This document shows, one piece after another, positions 8,058-14,555 of a DNA stretch of 16,087 nucleotides. The position numbers were made by a program, and so were the translations under genes. Source of the DNA: Pseudomonadota bacterium (lineage in GTDB: Bacteria > Pseudomonadota > Gammaproteobacteria > Steroidobacterales > Steroidobacteraceae). The stretch lies in contig JAKAZP010000009.1 of assembly GCA_021815905.1 (NCBI GenBank), positions 1 through 16,087 of the forward strand, read 5' to 3'. Each line of letters starts with the position of its first letter. Within the stretch, counting starts at the first letter, position 1. The notes below the pieces were generated by a model. It made no database searches, was not told the DNA's origin, and saw only the letters and a list, made by a program, of their open reading frames with translations.

Positions 8058-8065
8058 TTACGTAA
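8058..8065. promoter_or_regulatory. Palindrome TTACGTAA, possible regulator site
   Basis: A perfect 8-bp AT-rich palindrome, preceded by a C-run (CCCCCCG) and followed by ATGTAG, in otherwise GC-rich DNA about 190 bp before the secreted-protein start. Such a palindrome could bind a dimeric regulator. I cannot assign one. Confidence 0.2.
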
Positions 8066-8245
8066 ATGTAGAGCGAACCGCATGGACGGCACAGTCCCAC
8101 GCGCGCTGCGCTCAGCTTCATCGCTGCCGTCGAGGAGCGCGGCGCAGATTCCCCTGATTGTGGGGCTGCTGTTGCGCGGATCCAGACCCGATGAGGCACC
8201 GAGGCGGCAGGCTGACGAACGAACGATGCTGATCAACTCAACTGC

Positions 8246-8250
8246 GAGGA
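8246..8250 (+). promoter_or_regulatory. Shine-Dalgarno of the secreted-protein gene
   Basis: GAGGA is 7 nt before ATG 8258 and decides the start over the nearby ATG at 8250, which reads only three codons to a TGA. Confidence 0.7.
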
Positions 8251-8257
8251 TGAAATC

Positions 8258-9085
8258 ATGAAACCTGTGTATTTTGCGGTTGCGTGCGCCGCCTGTGCGG
8301 TGATGCTCACGCGGCCGGCGTTCAGCTGGACGACACCCGCCGCAGATCAAGACGGCGACGCCATTCACCTGGATCGCGACCAGACCCTCGGCTTCGGAGA
8401 CAACAAACTGCTGATCTTCAAGTACGACCAGAACTTCGACTGCGTCGACCAGCGGGAAGATGACCGCAACTACAACGGCGTCCAGGCGGAAGCCGATCCG
8501 GCCGAGCTCGAGCAGGACATCTGCCAGATCGGAGCGCCCTCGACGATGGATCCGACTGGTGCGCCCGTCAAGCAGACCGACAAGCTGTATGTCCTGGTGC
8601 CGATGTTCTCGCTGAACAACGACAGGAATCCGAATGATGCGTTCACGCCGGCCCTCGGTGCCACTCTCATCAAGTTGTTCGGGGACGTTCCGGAGGCCTT
8701 CAAGACCCATCCTTTGGTCGCCGTGCAGTGTCCGGATCCCGGTTTGCCGCCGGGCTCGTGCACGATGCACGGCGACAAGGTGGATCTGTTCCCCGCGCTT
8801 TCCGCGCTCGGCAAGGTGCCCGCGACGCCCAAGCAGAACATCTTCGTGCCGCTCCCGAACCACGACCACCTCGTCGGCAATGCGAACATCAGGACCAAGG
8901 AGGAGTGGTGGCAGGTGATCGCGGTGCTGGTCGACGAGCCGTCCTACTGGCCGAACGCCGATGGCACGAGCGGCATCACCAGCGTGGCGAAGCTCAAGCA
9001 GGCCGAAGCTGACGGCGTCGCGATTCAGACGCCGTCGAATTTCTTCCTGTTCTTCAATTCCATGCCGATGGCCCCCATGAAGTAA
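8258..9085 (+). CDS. Secreted protein of unknown function
   Basis: A 275-aa protein I do not recognise. The N-terminus is a Sec signal peptide: Lys2, hydrophobic core 4-17, probable cleavage after AFS (21-23). The mature part is rich in Asp, Asn and Pro and has four Cys (62, 89, 158, 168) that could form two disulfides in the periplasm. Distinctive segments are PDPGLPPGSCTMHGDKVDLF (159-178), VPLPNHDHLVGNANI (197-211), EEWWQVIAVLVDEPSYW (215-231) and TPSNFFLFFNSMPM (258-271). The His/Asp clusters HGD and NHDH could bind metal, which is a guess. GC is clearly lower than the neighbours: 60-base lines counted at 52, 55 and 65%, against 82% for a line in argH. It appears monocistronic, with a long upstream region and a strong inverted repeat after it. 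It may have been acquired horizontally. Confidence 0.8.
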   Translation: MKPVYFAVACAACAVMLTRPAFSWTTPAADQDGDAIHLDRDQTLGFGDNKLLIFKYDQNFDCVDQREDDRNYNGVQAEADPAELEQDICQIGAPSTMDPTGAPVKQTDKLYVLVPMFSLNNDRNPNDAFTPALGATLIKLFGDVPEAFKTHPLVAVQCPDPGLPPGSCTMHGDKVDLFPALSALGKVPATPKQNIFVPLPNHDHLVGNANIRTKEEWWQVIAVLVDEPSYWPNADGTSGITSVAKLKQAEADGVAIQTPSNFFLFFNSMPMAPMK

Positions 9086-9106
9086 TGGCCGGCATGAGCG
9101 CACTCT

Positions 9107-9140
9107 CGCCCGGCGTGGCGTACGGACGCCACGCCGGGCG
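9107..9140. terminator. Perfect 15-bp inverted repeat between convergent genes
   Basis: The arm at 9107-9121 (CGCCCGGCGTGGCGT) is exactly complementary to 9126-9140, with a 4-nt loop ACGG; a G-U wobble and one further pair extend it outward. It lies between the secreted-protein stop (9085) and the argH stop (9173), so it could end transcripts from both sides. There is no T-run on either strand, so it is not a textbook rho-independent terminator. Twelve bases of the left arm (CCGGCGTGGCGT) also occur at 7957-7968. Confidence 0.6.
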
Positions 9141-9172
9141 GGCACGTGCGGACTCCCGCAGCCGAGGGCGGC

Positions 9173-10363
9173 TCAGCCTCCCGGCTTGAATCTCGCGGCG
9201 ACGCGGCGGTAGGCCTCGCGGAAGGGAATGCCCTCCGTGACCACCAGGCGGTTGGCCTCCTCGGCGGCGTGGATCGCGGGGTCGAGCCGGATGCGCTCGG
9301 GGCGGAACTTCACGCCATCGAGCGCGGCGGGCAGGATGTCGAGCGTCGCGAGCGCGAGGTCGATGCCGCGGAAGAGCGGAAACTTCAGGAGCTGCAGATC
9401 GCGCTGATAGCCCGAAGGCAGCTTGGCGCAGATGCCGAGCGCTTCCATGAGACACCCGTGCGCGCTGGCGGAGCGGCCGCGGATCAGCTCGAACACGTCC
9501 GGGTTGCGCTTCTGCGGCATGATGGAGGAGCCGGTGGTGAAGGCCTCCGGCAGCTCGATGAAGCCGAATTCCCGGGTGTAGAAGAGGAGCAGGTCGGCGG
9601 CCAACCGGCCGAGATCCTGCATGAGCAGCGTGATCTCGAACAGCAGCTGCGCCTCGGCCTTGCCGCGCGAGAGCTGCACGGCGGTCACCGGCTCGTGCAC
9701 GACGGTGAAGCCGAGCTGGTGTTGGGTCGACTGGCGGTCGAGCGGCAGGCCCGGGGTGCCGTAGCCGGCCGCCGATCCGAGCGGGCTCTTGCCGATGCGG
9801 CGATGAACGTAGCGCAGGCTCTCGGCGTCGTCGCGAATCTCCGCCGCGAACCCCCCGGCCCAGAGCGGCACCGAGCTCGGCATCGCCTGCTGCATGTGAG
9901 TGTAGCCGGGCAGGCTCGTGCCGCTCTCGCGCTCCGCGAGCCGCGCGAGCGCCTCGGCCACGCGCACCGCCCCGGCGCTCAGCTCCTCGACCGCGTCCCG
10001 CAGATAGAGCCGGAGCGCGGTGAGCACCTGGTCGTTGCGCGAGCGTCCGAGATGCACGCGGCCGCCGGCCGCGCCGATCCTCTCGGTCAGGCGGCGCTCG
10101 AGCGCGGTCTGACCGTCCTCGTCGGCGAGCTCGATGCGCCACAGGCCGCGCGCGTGCTCCTCGCCCAGGGCCGCGAGGCCGCCGCGGACGGCGGCGAAAT
10201 CCGCGTCCGAGAGCAGCTTCTGGCCGTGCAGCATCGCGGCGTGGGCGATCGAGGCCTGCACGTCGTAGCGGACGAGGCGCTCATCGAGCGCGTAGTCCTC
10301 GCCCGCGGTGTAACCGAGCACCCGCTCATCGAGTGGCGCGCCCTTGTCCCACAGGCGAGTCAC
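9173..10363 (-). CDS. argH: Argininosuccinate lyase, short C-terminus
   Basis: Last arginine step: argininosuccinate to arginine and fumarate, as a cytosolic homotetramer. A 396-aa protein starting GTG 10363, with GGAG 6 nt upstream and one base after the argB stop. Family blocks: HLGRSRNDQV (104-113), GYTHMQ with His156, MPSSVPLW (161-168), PLGSAAGYG (194-202), and the fumarase-superfamily signature GSSIMPQKRNPD (278-289) with catalytic Ser280. The overall pattern is the Xanthomonas/Bacteroidetes type. Two oddities: the usual EDxH near residue 85 reads EDGQ, and the protein ends at AYRRVAARFKPGG, about 45-65 residues earlier than common family members, losing the last helical part. All other motifs are intact, so I call it functional. 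It is the last gene of the visible operon. Confidence 0.93.
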   Translation of the reverse strand: MTRLWDKGAPLDERVLGYTAGEDYALDERLVRYDVQASIAHAAMLHGQKLLSDADFAAVRGGLAALGEEHARGLWRIELADEDGQTALERRLTERIGAAGGRVHLGRSRNDQVLTALRLYLRDAVEELSAGAVRVAEALARLAERESGTSLPGYTHMQQAMPSSVPLWAGGFAAEIRDDAESLRYVHRRIGKSPLGSAAGYGTPGLPLDRQSTQHQLGFTVVHEPVTAVQLSRGKAEAQLLFEITLLMQDLGRLAADLLLFYTREFGFIELPEAFTTGSSIMPQKRNPDVFELIRGRSASAHGCLMEALGICAKLPSGYQRDLQLLKFPLFRGIDLALATLDILPAALDGVKFRPERIRLDPAIHAAEEANRLVVTEGIPFREAYRRVAARFKPGG

Positions 10364-10364
10364 C

Positions 10365-11306
10365 TCAGACTCCGGGGGAGCTCTGCTGCTCCGCGGGCGT
10401 GAGCGCATTGATGTCGGCGACGATGAGCGTGCCGGTGCCCTCGTTGGTGAACACCTCCCCGAGGATGCCTTCCGGCGCCTGGTAGGAGACGACGTGCACG
10501 CGGCGCACCCCGCCACGGATCGCCTCCTCGATGGCCCGCGCCTTGGGCAGCATGCCGTCGGCGATGCGCCCGTCCTCCCGCAGCCGCTTCAGGCCCTGCA
10601 GGTCCATGTAGGAGATGAGGGAGCCGGGATCGGTGAGAGTCGCGAGAATGCCGGGAGCTCCGGTGCAGAGGATGAGCTTCTCCGCGCCGAGCGCCGCGCC
10701 GAGCGCCGCGGCCACCGTATCGGCATTGATGTTGAGCAGCGTGCCGGAGTCGTCGGCCGAGAGCGGACTCACCACCGGCATCAGGCCGCTGTCGAGGAGC
10801 TTGCGCACCACGGTCGGATCGATGGCGTCGATGTCGCCCACGAAGCCGTAATCGATCAGCTCGCCGCTCGAGGGCGCCTTGACCGGCGGGCGCTTGTGAG
10901 CGCGCACCAGGCCCGCATCCACGCCGCTGATGCCCGCCGCCTCGATGTCGAGCTCGCGGCAGATGGCGAGAATGCGCGTGTTGATGAGGCCGTTCAGCAC
11001 CATGGCCGTGAGGTCGATGGACTGCTGGTCCGTGACGCGGCGGCCCTCGACCATGCGCGTCGGGACGCCGAGGGCGGTGGCGAGCTCGGTGAGCTGCGGT
11101 CCGCCGCCGTGCACGAACACCACGCGCACCCCGAAGTAGTGGAGGATGGCGATCTGCTCGATGAGAACGCGCGTGGACGCGACATCCGCGAACACCCCGC
11201 CCCCCGCCTTCACCACGAAAGTCTTGCCCTTGTACAGGCGGATGTAGGGAGCCGCGTTCTTGAGCGCGCGGATCGCCAGCGCCTGATCGCCCCGATGCAT
11301 GATCAT
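10365..11306 (-). CDS. argB: Acetylglutamate kinase-type (N-acylglutamate kinase)
   Basis: A 313-aa amino-acid-kinase-fold enzyme that phosphorylates the gamma-carboxylate of N-acetylglutamate (or another N-acylglutamate). Motifs: FVVKAGGG (30-37) with Lys33 for ATP phosphates, VHGGGPQ (65-71), NINADTVA (192-199), DGMLPKARA (250-258) with Lys255, and NEGTGTLI (288-295). Unlike the Xanthomonas NAGS/K fusion, it has no C-terminal GNAT acetyltransferase domain. ATG 11306 is preferred over ATG 11300 because AAGGA (11323-11319) lies 12 nt upstream, inside the end of argF', already a long spacing. It starts 5 bp after the argF' stop and ends 1 bp before argH, so it is co-translated with both. Confidence 0.94.
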   Translation of the reverse strand: MIMHRGDQALAIRALKNAAPYIRLYKGKTFVVKAGGGVFADVASTRVLIEQIAILHYFGVRVVFVHGGGPQLTELATALGVPTRMVEGRRVTDQQSIDLTAMVLNGLINTRILAICRELDIEAAGISGVDAGLVRAHKRPPVKAPSSGELIDYGFVGDIDAIDPTVVRKLLDSGLMPVVSPLSADDSGTLLNINADTVAAALGAALGAEKLILCTGAPGILATLTDPGSLISYMDLQGLKRLREDGRIADGMLPKARAIEEAIRGGVRRVHVVSYQAPEGILGEVFTNEGTGTLIVADINALTPAEQQSSPGV

Positions 11307-11311
11307 TGGAG

Positions 11312-12313
11312 TTAGGAGTCCTTGAGCAGTCGATGGAGCACGGCCATCTGCGCCGTGAGCCGGTTGTAGGCCTCGCGCTGCACCACGCTGCGCGGGCTGT
11401 CGAGAACTTCGTCGGCCACCGCGGTGTTGCGCCGCACCGGCAGGCAATGCATCAGTCGGCAGTCGGCCGCGGCGTCCGCGAACCAGTCGTTGCGCACGCA
11501 CCAGCCGGTGAGCTCGGCGCGCAGGCGCGCATCCCGCTCCGCATCGCCGTAACAGGAGGTCGCGCCCCATTCCTTGGCGTAGATGACGTGCGCGCCCGCG
11601 AGCGCCTCGCTGCGATCCGCGGTCTCGCGCACCGAGCCGCCCGAGACGGCGGCCGCGCGCCGCGCCTTCTCCATGACGGGCGGCGGCAGCGCGAAGCCCT
11701 CGGGGCGCAGCACGATGACCTCCATCCCGCGCAGCGCCGCCATGTGCACCGCCGCCGCCGGCACCGCGAGCGGCAGGGCCCGCGGATGATAGGCCCAGGA
11801 GAGCACAAACCGTCCGCCGCGCGGCACGCCGAGATCGTCCATGGTCTTCCAGTCGGCGAGCGCCTGGCAGGGATGATTCATGGCGGATTCGAGGTTGATG
11901 AGCGGCTTGTCGGTGAGGCTCGCCATGGCGAGGAAGGCGGTCTCGGCGAGGTCGGCCGCGAGGTCCTTGCCGTCGGCGAATGCGCGGATGCCGAGCGCAT
12001 CGCAGTAGGAAGCGAGCACCGGGATGCCTTCGCGCACGTGCTCGGCGGCGGCGCCGTTCATGACGGCCCCGAGCCGCGTCTCGAGCTGCCAGGTGCCCTG
12101 GCCCGGAGTGATGACGAACGAGGAGCCGCCGAGGCGCGCCATTCCGGCCTGGAACGAGGCGAGGGTGCGGAGCGAGGGATTGAAGAACACGAGCCCGAGG
12201 ATCTTGCCGGCGAGCGCGTGCGGCTCGGGCCGTGTCTCGAGACGCCGCGCGAGCTCGAGCAGCGCGAGGATCTCCCCGCGCTCGAGCTCCGCCAGATCGA
12301 GGAAGCGTCTCAC
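11312..12313 (-). CDS. argF': N-acyl-L-ornithine carbamoyltransferase (AOTCase/SOTCase branch), possibly N-succinylornithine-specific
   Basis: Transfers the carbamoyl group from carbamoyl phosphate to an N-acylated ornithine. The 333-aa protein matches the Xanthomonas AOTCase and Bacteroides SOTCase group rather than classical OTCase: LVFFNPSLRTLASF (41-54), ETRLGAVMNG (78-87), NHPCQALADW (146-155), SWAYHPRALPLAVP (172-185), YAKEWGA (245-251), MHCLPVRRN (288-296). Residue 90 is Ala, where AOTCase has Glu92 and SOTCase has Pro90. The lysine that is carboxylated in AOTCase (Lys302) is Ala298 here. Both argue against strict acetylornithine use. The carbamoyl-phosphate loop, SxRTR in relatives, reads SLRTL. 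The start is GTG 12313, overlapping the argD stop by 4 bp (GTGA); no clear Shine-Dalgarno is seen, so translational coupling is likely. Confidence 0.92.
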   Translation of the reverse strand: MRRFLDLAELERGEILALLELARRLETRPEPHALAGKILGLVFFNPSLRTLASFQAGMARLGGSSFVITPGQGTWQLETRLGAVMNGAAAEHVREGIPVLASYCDALGIRAFADGKDLAADLAETAFLAMASLTDKPLINLESAMNHPCQALADWKTMDDLGVPRGGRFVLSWAYHPRALPLAVPAAAVHMAALRGMEVIVLRPEGFALPPPVMEKARRAAAVSGGSVRETADRSEALAGAHVIYAKEWGATSCYGDAERDARLRAELTGWCVRNDWFADAAADCRLMHCLPVRRNTAVADEVLDSPRSVVQREAYNRLTAQMAVLHRLLKDS

Positions 12314-13479
12314 GGGGCGAGGCTCGCGAGCGCATCGCGCAGCATCTCGACGTGCTCGTCCTCGAGGATGTAGGGCGGCAGCAGGCGCAGGATGTGCGGG
12401 TCGTTGGCGGTGCCGGCCAGGATTCCGACCTCGAGCAGCTCCGCCTGGATCTGCTTGGCGGGGCGGGACGTCCGCAGGCCGAGGAGCAAGCCCTCGCCCT
12501 GGCACGCCGTCACGGGACCGACGATGCAACTGCTGCGGATCCGCTGCGACACGCGGCGCACGTTCTCGAGCAGTCCTTCCGACTCGATCGCCTCGATCAC
12601 CGCCTCGATGGCGGCGCAGGCCATGGGGCCGCCGCCGTAGGTGGTGCCGAGGAGCCCCACGCTCAGCCGCTTCGACACCTCGGCGGAGGTGAGCAGCGCC
12701 GCGCACGGGAAGCCGTTGCCGAGCGCCTTCGCCGCCGTGATCATGTCCGGAGTGACGCCATAGAGGTTGGCGGCGAAGGGGTGGCCGACGCGGCCGAGTC
12801 CGCACTGCACCTCGTCGAATATGAGGAGCGCTCCGACCTCGTCGCATCGGCGGCGCAGCGCCGCGAGATATTCCCGTCCGAGATCCACCGCGCCCGCGAG
12901 CCCCTGCACCGGCTCGACGATGACCGCGGCGGTACGCTCGGTGACATGACTCGCGGCGGCCACCGCATCGCCCCGCGGCATGAAGCTCGCGTCGAAAGGC
13001 TTGTGCGGAAAGGCGTACCAGCCCGAGGAGCCCGCGGTCACCGCCGCCGCCGCCGCCGTGCGGCCGTGGAAGGCGCCTTCGACCGCCGCCACGTGGGTGC
13101 GCGAGGTCATGCGGAAGGCGAGCCGCAGGGCGTTCTCGTTCGCTTCCGCGCCGCTGTTGACGAAGAACACGCTCGCGAAGTCGAGCCGCGAGAAGCGCAC
13201 CAGGCGCTCGGCCGCGCGCACGCGCACCTGCATCGGGATGGCGTTCGTCTGGAAATTGCACGTGCGCGCCTGCGCGGTGACCGCCTGCGTCCAGCCGGGA
13301 TGCGCATAACCGAGCGCCGCCACCGCATGACCGCCATAGAGGTCGAGCACGCGCTCCCCGCCAACGCCGAAGAGCCACACGCCCTCCGCGGAGGCGACCT
13401 CGAACGGGTATTGCGCGAACACCGGAGCGAGGAAGTCGTGGACCGGCGGGGCGGGGGCGGCGGAGACGGCAGGGCTCAT
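12310..13479 (-). CDS. argD: N-acylornithine aminotransferase
   Basis: A 389-aa PLP-dependent class-III aminotransferase that converts N-acylglutamate semialdehyde to N-acylornithine using glutamate. Motifs: VNSGAEANENALRLA (107-121), EGAFHGRT (134-141), VIVEPVQG (186-193), IFDEVQCGLGR (220-230) with Asp222 for the PLP nitrogen, and the Schiff-base lysine Lys251 in ITAAKALGNGFP. Some family members also act in lysine biosynthesis; context makes arginine the main role. Whether the acyl group is acetyl or succinyl cannot be read from the sequence. ATG 13479 has AGGG about 7 nt upstream and lies 14 bp after the argC stop. Its stop overlaps the argF' GTG by 4 bp. Confidence 0.95.
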   Translation of the reverse strand: MSPAVSAAPAPPVHDFLAPVFAQYPFEVASAEGVWLFGVGGERVLDLYGGHAVAALGYAHPGWTQAVTAQARTCNFQTNAIPMQVRVRAAERLVRFSRLDFASVFFVNSGAEANENALRLAFRMTSRTHVAAVEGAFHGRTAAAAAVTAGSSGWYAFPHKPFDASFMPRGDAVAAASHVTERTAAVIVEPVQGLAGAVDLGREYLAALRRRCDEVGALLIFDEVQCGLGRVGHPFAANLYGVTPDMITAAKALGNGFPCAALLTSAEVSKRLSVGLLGTTYGGGPMACAAIEAVIEAIESEGLLENVRRVSQRIRSSCIVGPVTACQGEGLLLGLRTSRPAKQIQAELLEVGILAGTANDPHILRLLPPYILEDEHVEMLRDALASLAP

Positions 13480-13493
13480 GTCAGGTCCCTCGT

Positions 13494-14555
13494 TCAGGTC
13501 CAGCCGGGCGCGCACGCCGTGAGGCCGCAGGTCTCGGGCAGCCCGAACAGGCGGTTCATCCACTGCACGGCGCCGCCCGCCGCGCCTTTGTTGAGGTTGT
13601 CGATGGCGCACATGACGGCCACCGTGCCGCCGCTCGCGACGGCCGAGAGGTGCGCATAGTTGGTCGTGGCGACGTCCTTGACCCGCGGCGGTGCATCGGT
13701 CACGCGGACGAACGGCGCGCCGGAGTAGAACTCCCGCAGCGCCGCGAGCACCTGCGCCGAGTCCGTCGGGGCCTTGAGCCGCGCCTGCACGGTGACGTGA
13801 ATGCCCCGGGCGAACGGGCCCGAGTGGGGCACGAACGCGATCTCGGCCTCGACGCCGCTCGCCGCGCGCGCGCAGGCGGCGATCTCCGGCGCATGGCGAT
13901 GCGACAGGGCCTTGTAGGCGTAGAGGTCGCCGTGCCGCAGCGGATGATGCGTGCCCTCGACCGGCTTGCGTCCCGAGCCGGTGCTGCCCGTCACGCCCGC
14001 GACGAACAGCGCCGGAGGCGTGAGCCCGAGGGCGAGCAGCGGCACCCCCGCGAGCAGGGTCGCGGTGGCGAAGCATCCGGGATGGGCGACGTGCGGAGTC
14101 TCGAGCCGCCGCAGCTGCTCGGGCACGGCGCAGGTGAACTCGGACAGACGCGCCGGCGCGCCGTGAGCGTGCCGGTAGACCGACTCGTAGTCGGCGGCGG
14201 AGCGGAAGCGGAAATCGGCCGAGATGTCGACCACCCGCGGCCGGGTGCCGGCGCGCGCCGCGGCGCTGAGCAGCGCATCGATCAGCGTCGCCGCGGCTCC
14301 GTGCGGCGCGGCGCAGAACACCGCGCAGTCCGGCAGGCGCGCGAGCAGCGCCTGGACGTGCGCCTGCGAGTCGAAGCAGGCCTCCGGATACGCCGCGGCG
14401 AGATGCGGAAACGCCTTCGGCACCGGCTCTCCCGGCCGGCTGTCGGACATGACGGCGGCAAGCTCGAAGCGCGGATGAGCGGCGATGAGGCGCAGCAGCT
14501 CGCCGGCGACGTAGCCCGTGCCGCCGAGCACCACCGCCGGGATGCGCTCGGTCAT
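13494..14555 (-). CDS. argC: N-acetyl-gamma-glutamyl-phosphate reductase
   Basis: A 353-aa NADPH-dependent reductase of N-acylglutamyl phosphate to the semialdehyde. The Rossmann nucleotide-binding start is VVLGGTGYVAGELLRL (8-23); DISADFRF is at 110-117; the catalytic cysteine is Cys161 in HPGCFAT; GVTGSTGSGRKP and HSGPFARGIH follow. The C-terminal NLNKGAAGGAVQWMNRLFGLPE is typical of the family and supports an intact protein. The ATG overlaps the stop of the upstream P-loop gene by 4 bp (ATGA, 14555-14552), a strong sign that the unknown gene is co-translated with the arginine pathway. Confidence 0.96.
   Translation of the reverse strand: MTERIPAVVLGGTGYVAGELLRLIAAHPRFELAAVMSDSRPGEPVPKAFPHLAAAYPEACFDSQAHVQALLARLPDCAVFCAAPHGAAATLIDALLSAAARAGTRPRVVDISADFRFRSAADYESVYRHAHGAPARLSEFTCAVPEQLRRLETPHVAHPGCFATATLLAGVPLLALGLTPPALFVAGVTGSTGSGRKPVEGTHHPLRHGDLYAYKALSHRHAPEIAACARAASGVEAEIAFVPHSGPFARGIHVTVQARLKAPTDSAQVLAALREFYSGAPFVRVTDAPPRVKDVATTNYAHLSAVASGGTVAVMCAIDNLNKGAAGGAVQWMNRLFGLPETCGLTACAPGWT

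Larger units (their letters stand above)
7906..8257. other. 352-bp intergenic stretch without a convincing gene
   Basis: Between the kinase and the secreted-protein gene I find no credible coding region on either strand and no RNA gene I can name. An open frame on the plus strand from about 7962 ends at 8261 with ATGA overlapping the next start, but its translation looks like random high-GC sequence. The stretch contains the palindrome TTACGTAA (8058-8065), a short CCCC/GGGG stem near 8150-8165, and becomes more AT-rich towards 8257. I could not place a convincing -35/-10 pair. It is the likely promoter and leader region of the secreted-protein gene. Confidence 0.5.

Noticed and set aside
7962..8261. 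A 99-codon open frame whose stop overlaps the secreted-protein start (ATGA)
   Set aside because: The overlap looks like translational coupling, but the frame has no ATG or convincing ribosome-binding site at its start and its composition looks random. It could at most be a leader.
6850..9145. Long minus-strand open frames opposite maiA, the kinase and the secreted-protein gene
   Set aside because: The plus-strand genes have clear domains or a signal peptide and Shine-Dalgarno sites; the minus-strand products are low-complexity Arg/Ala-rich sequence.
13037..13057. Run of GCC triplets in argD
   Set aside because: It encodes an Ala-rich stretch (residues 142-147) inside the conserved frame; it is ordinary high-GC codon use, not a functional repeat.
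11312..13378. Open frame of 688 codons that would extend the carbamoyltransferase N-terminally
   Set aside because: Upstream of GTG 12313 the frame runs through argD out of frame. The family N-terminus (RRFLDLAEL) begins right at the GTG, giving a normal 333-aa length.
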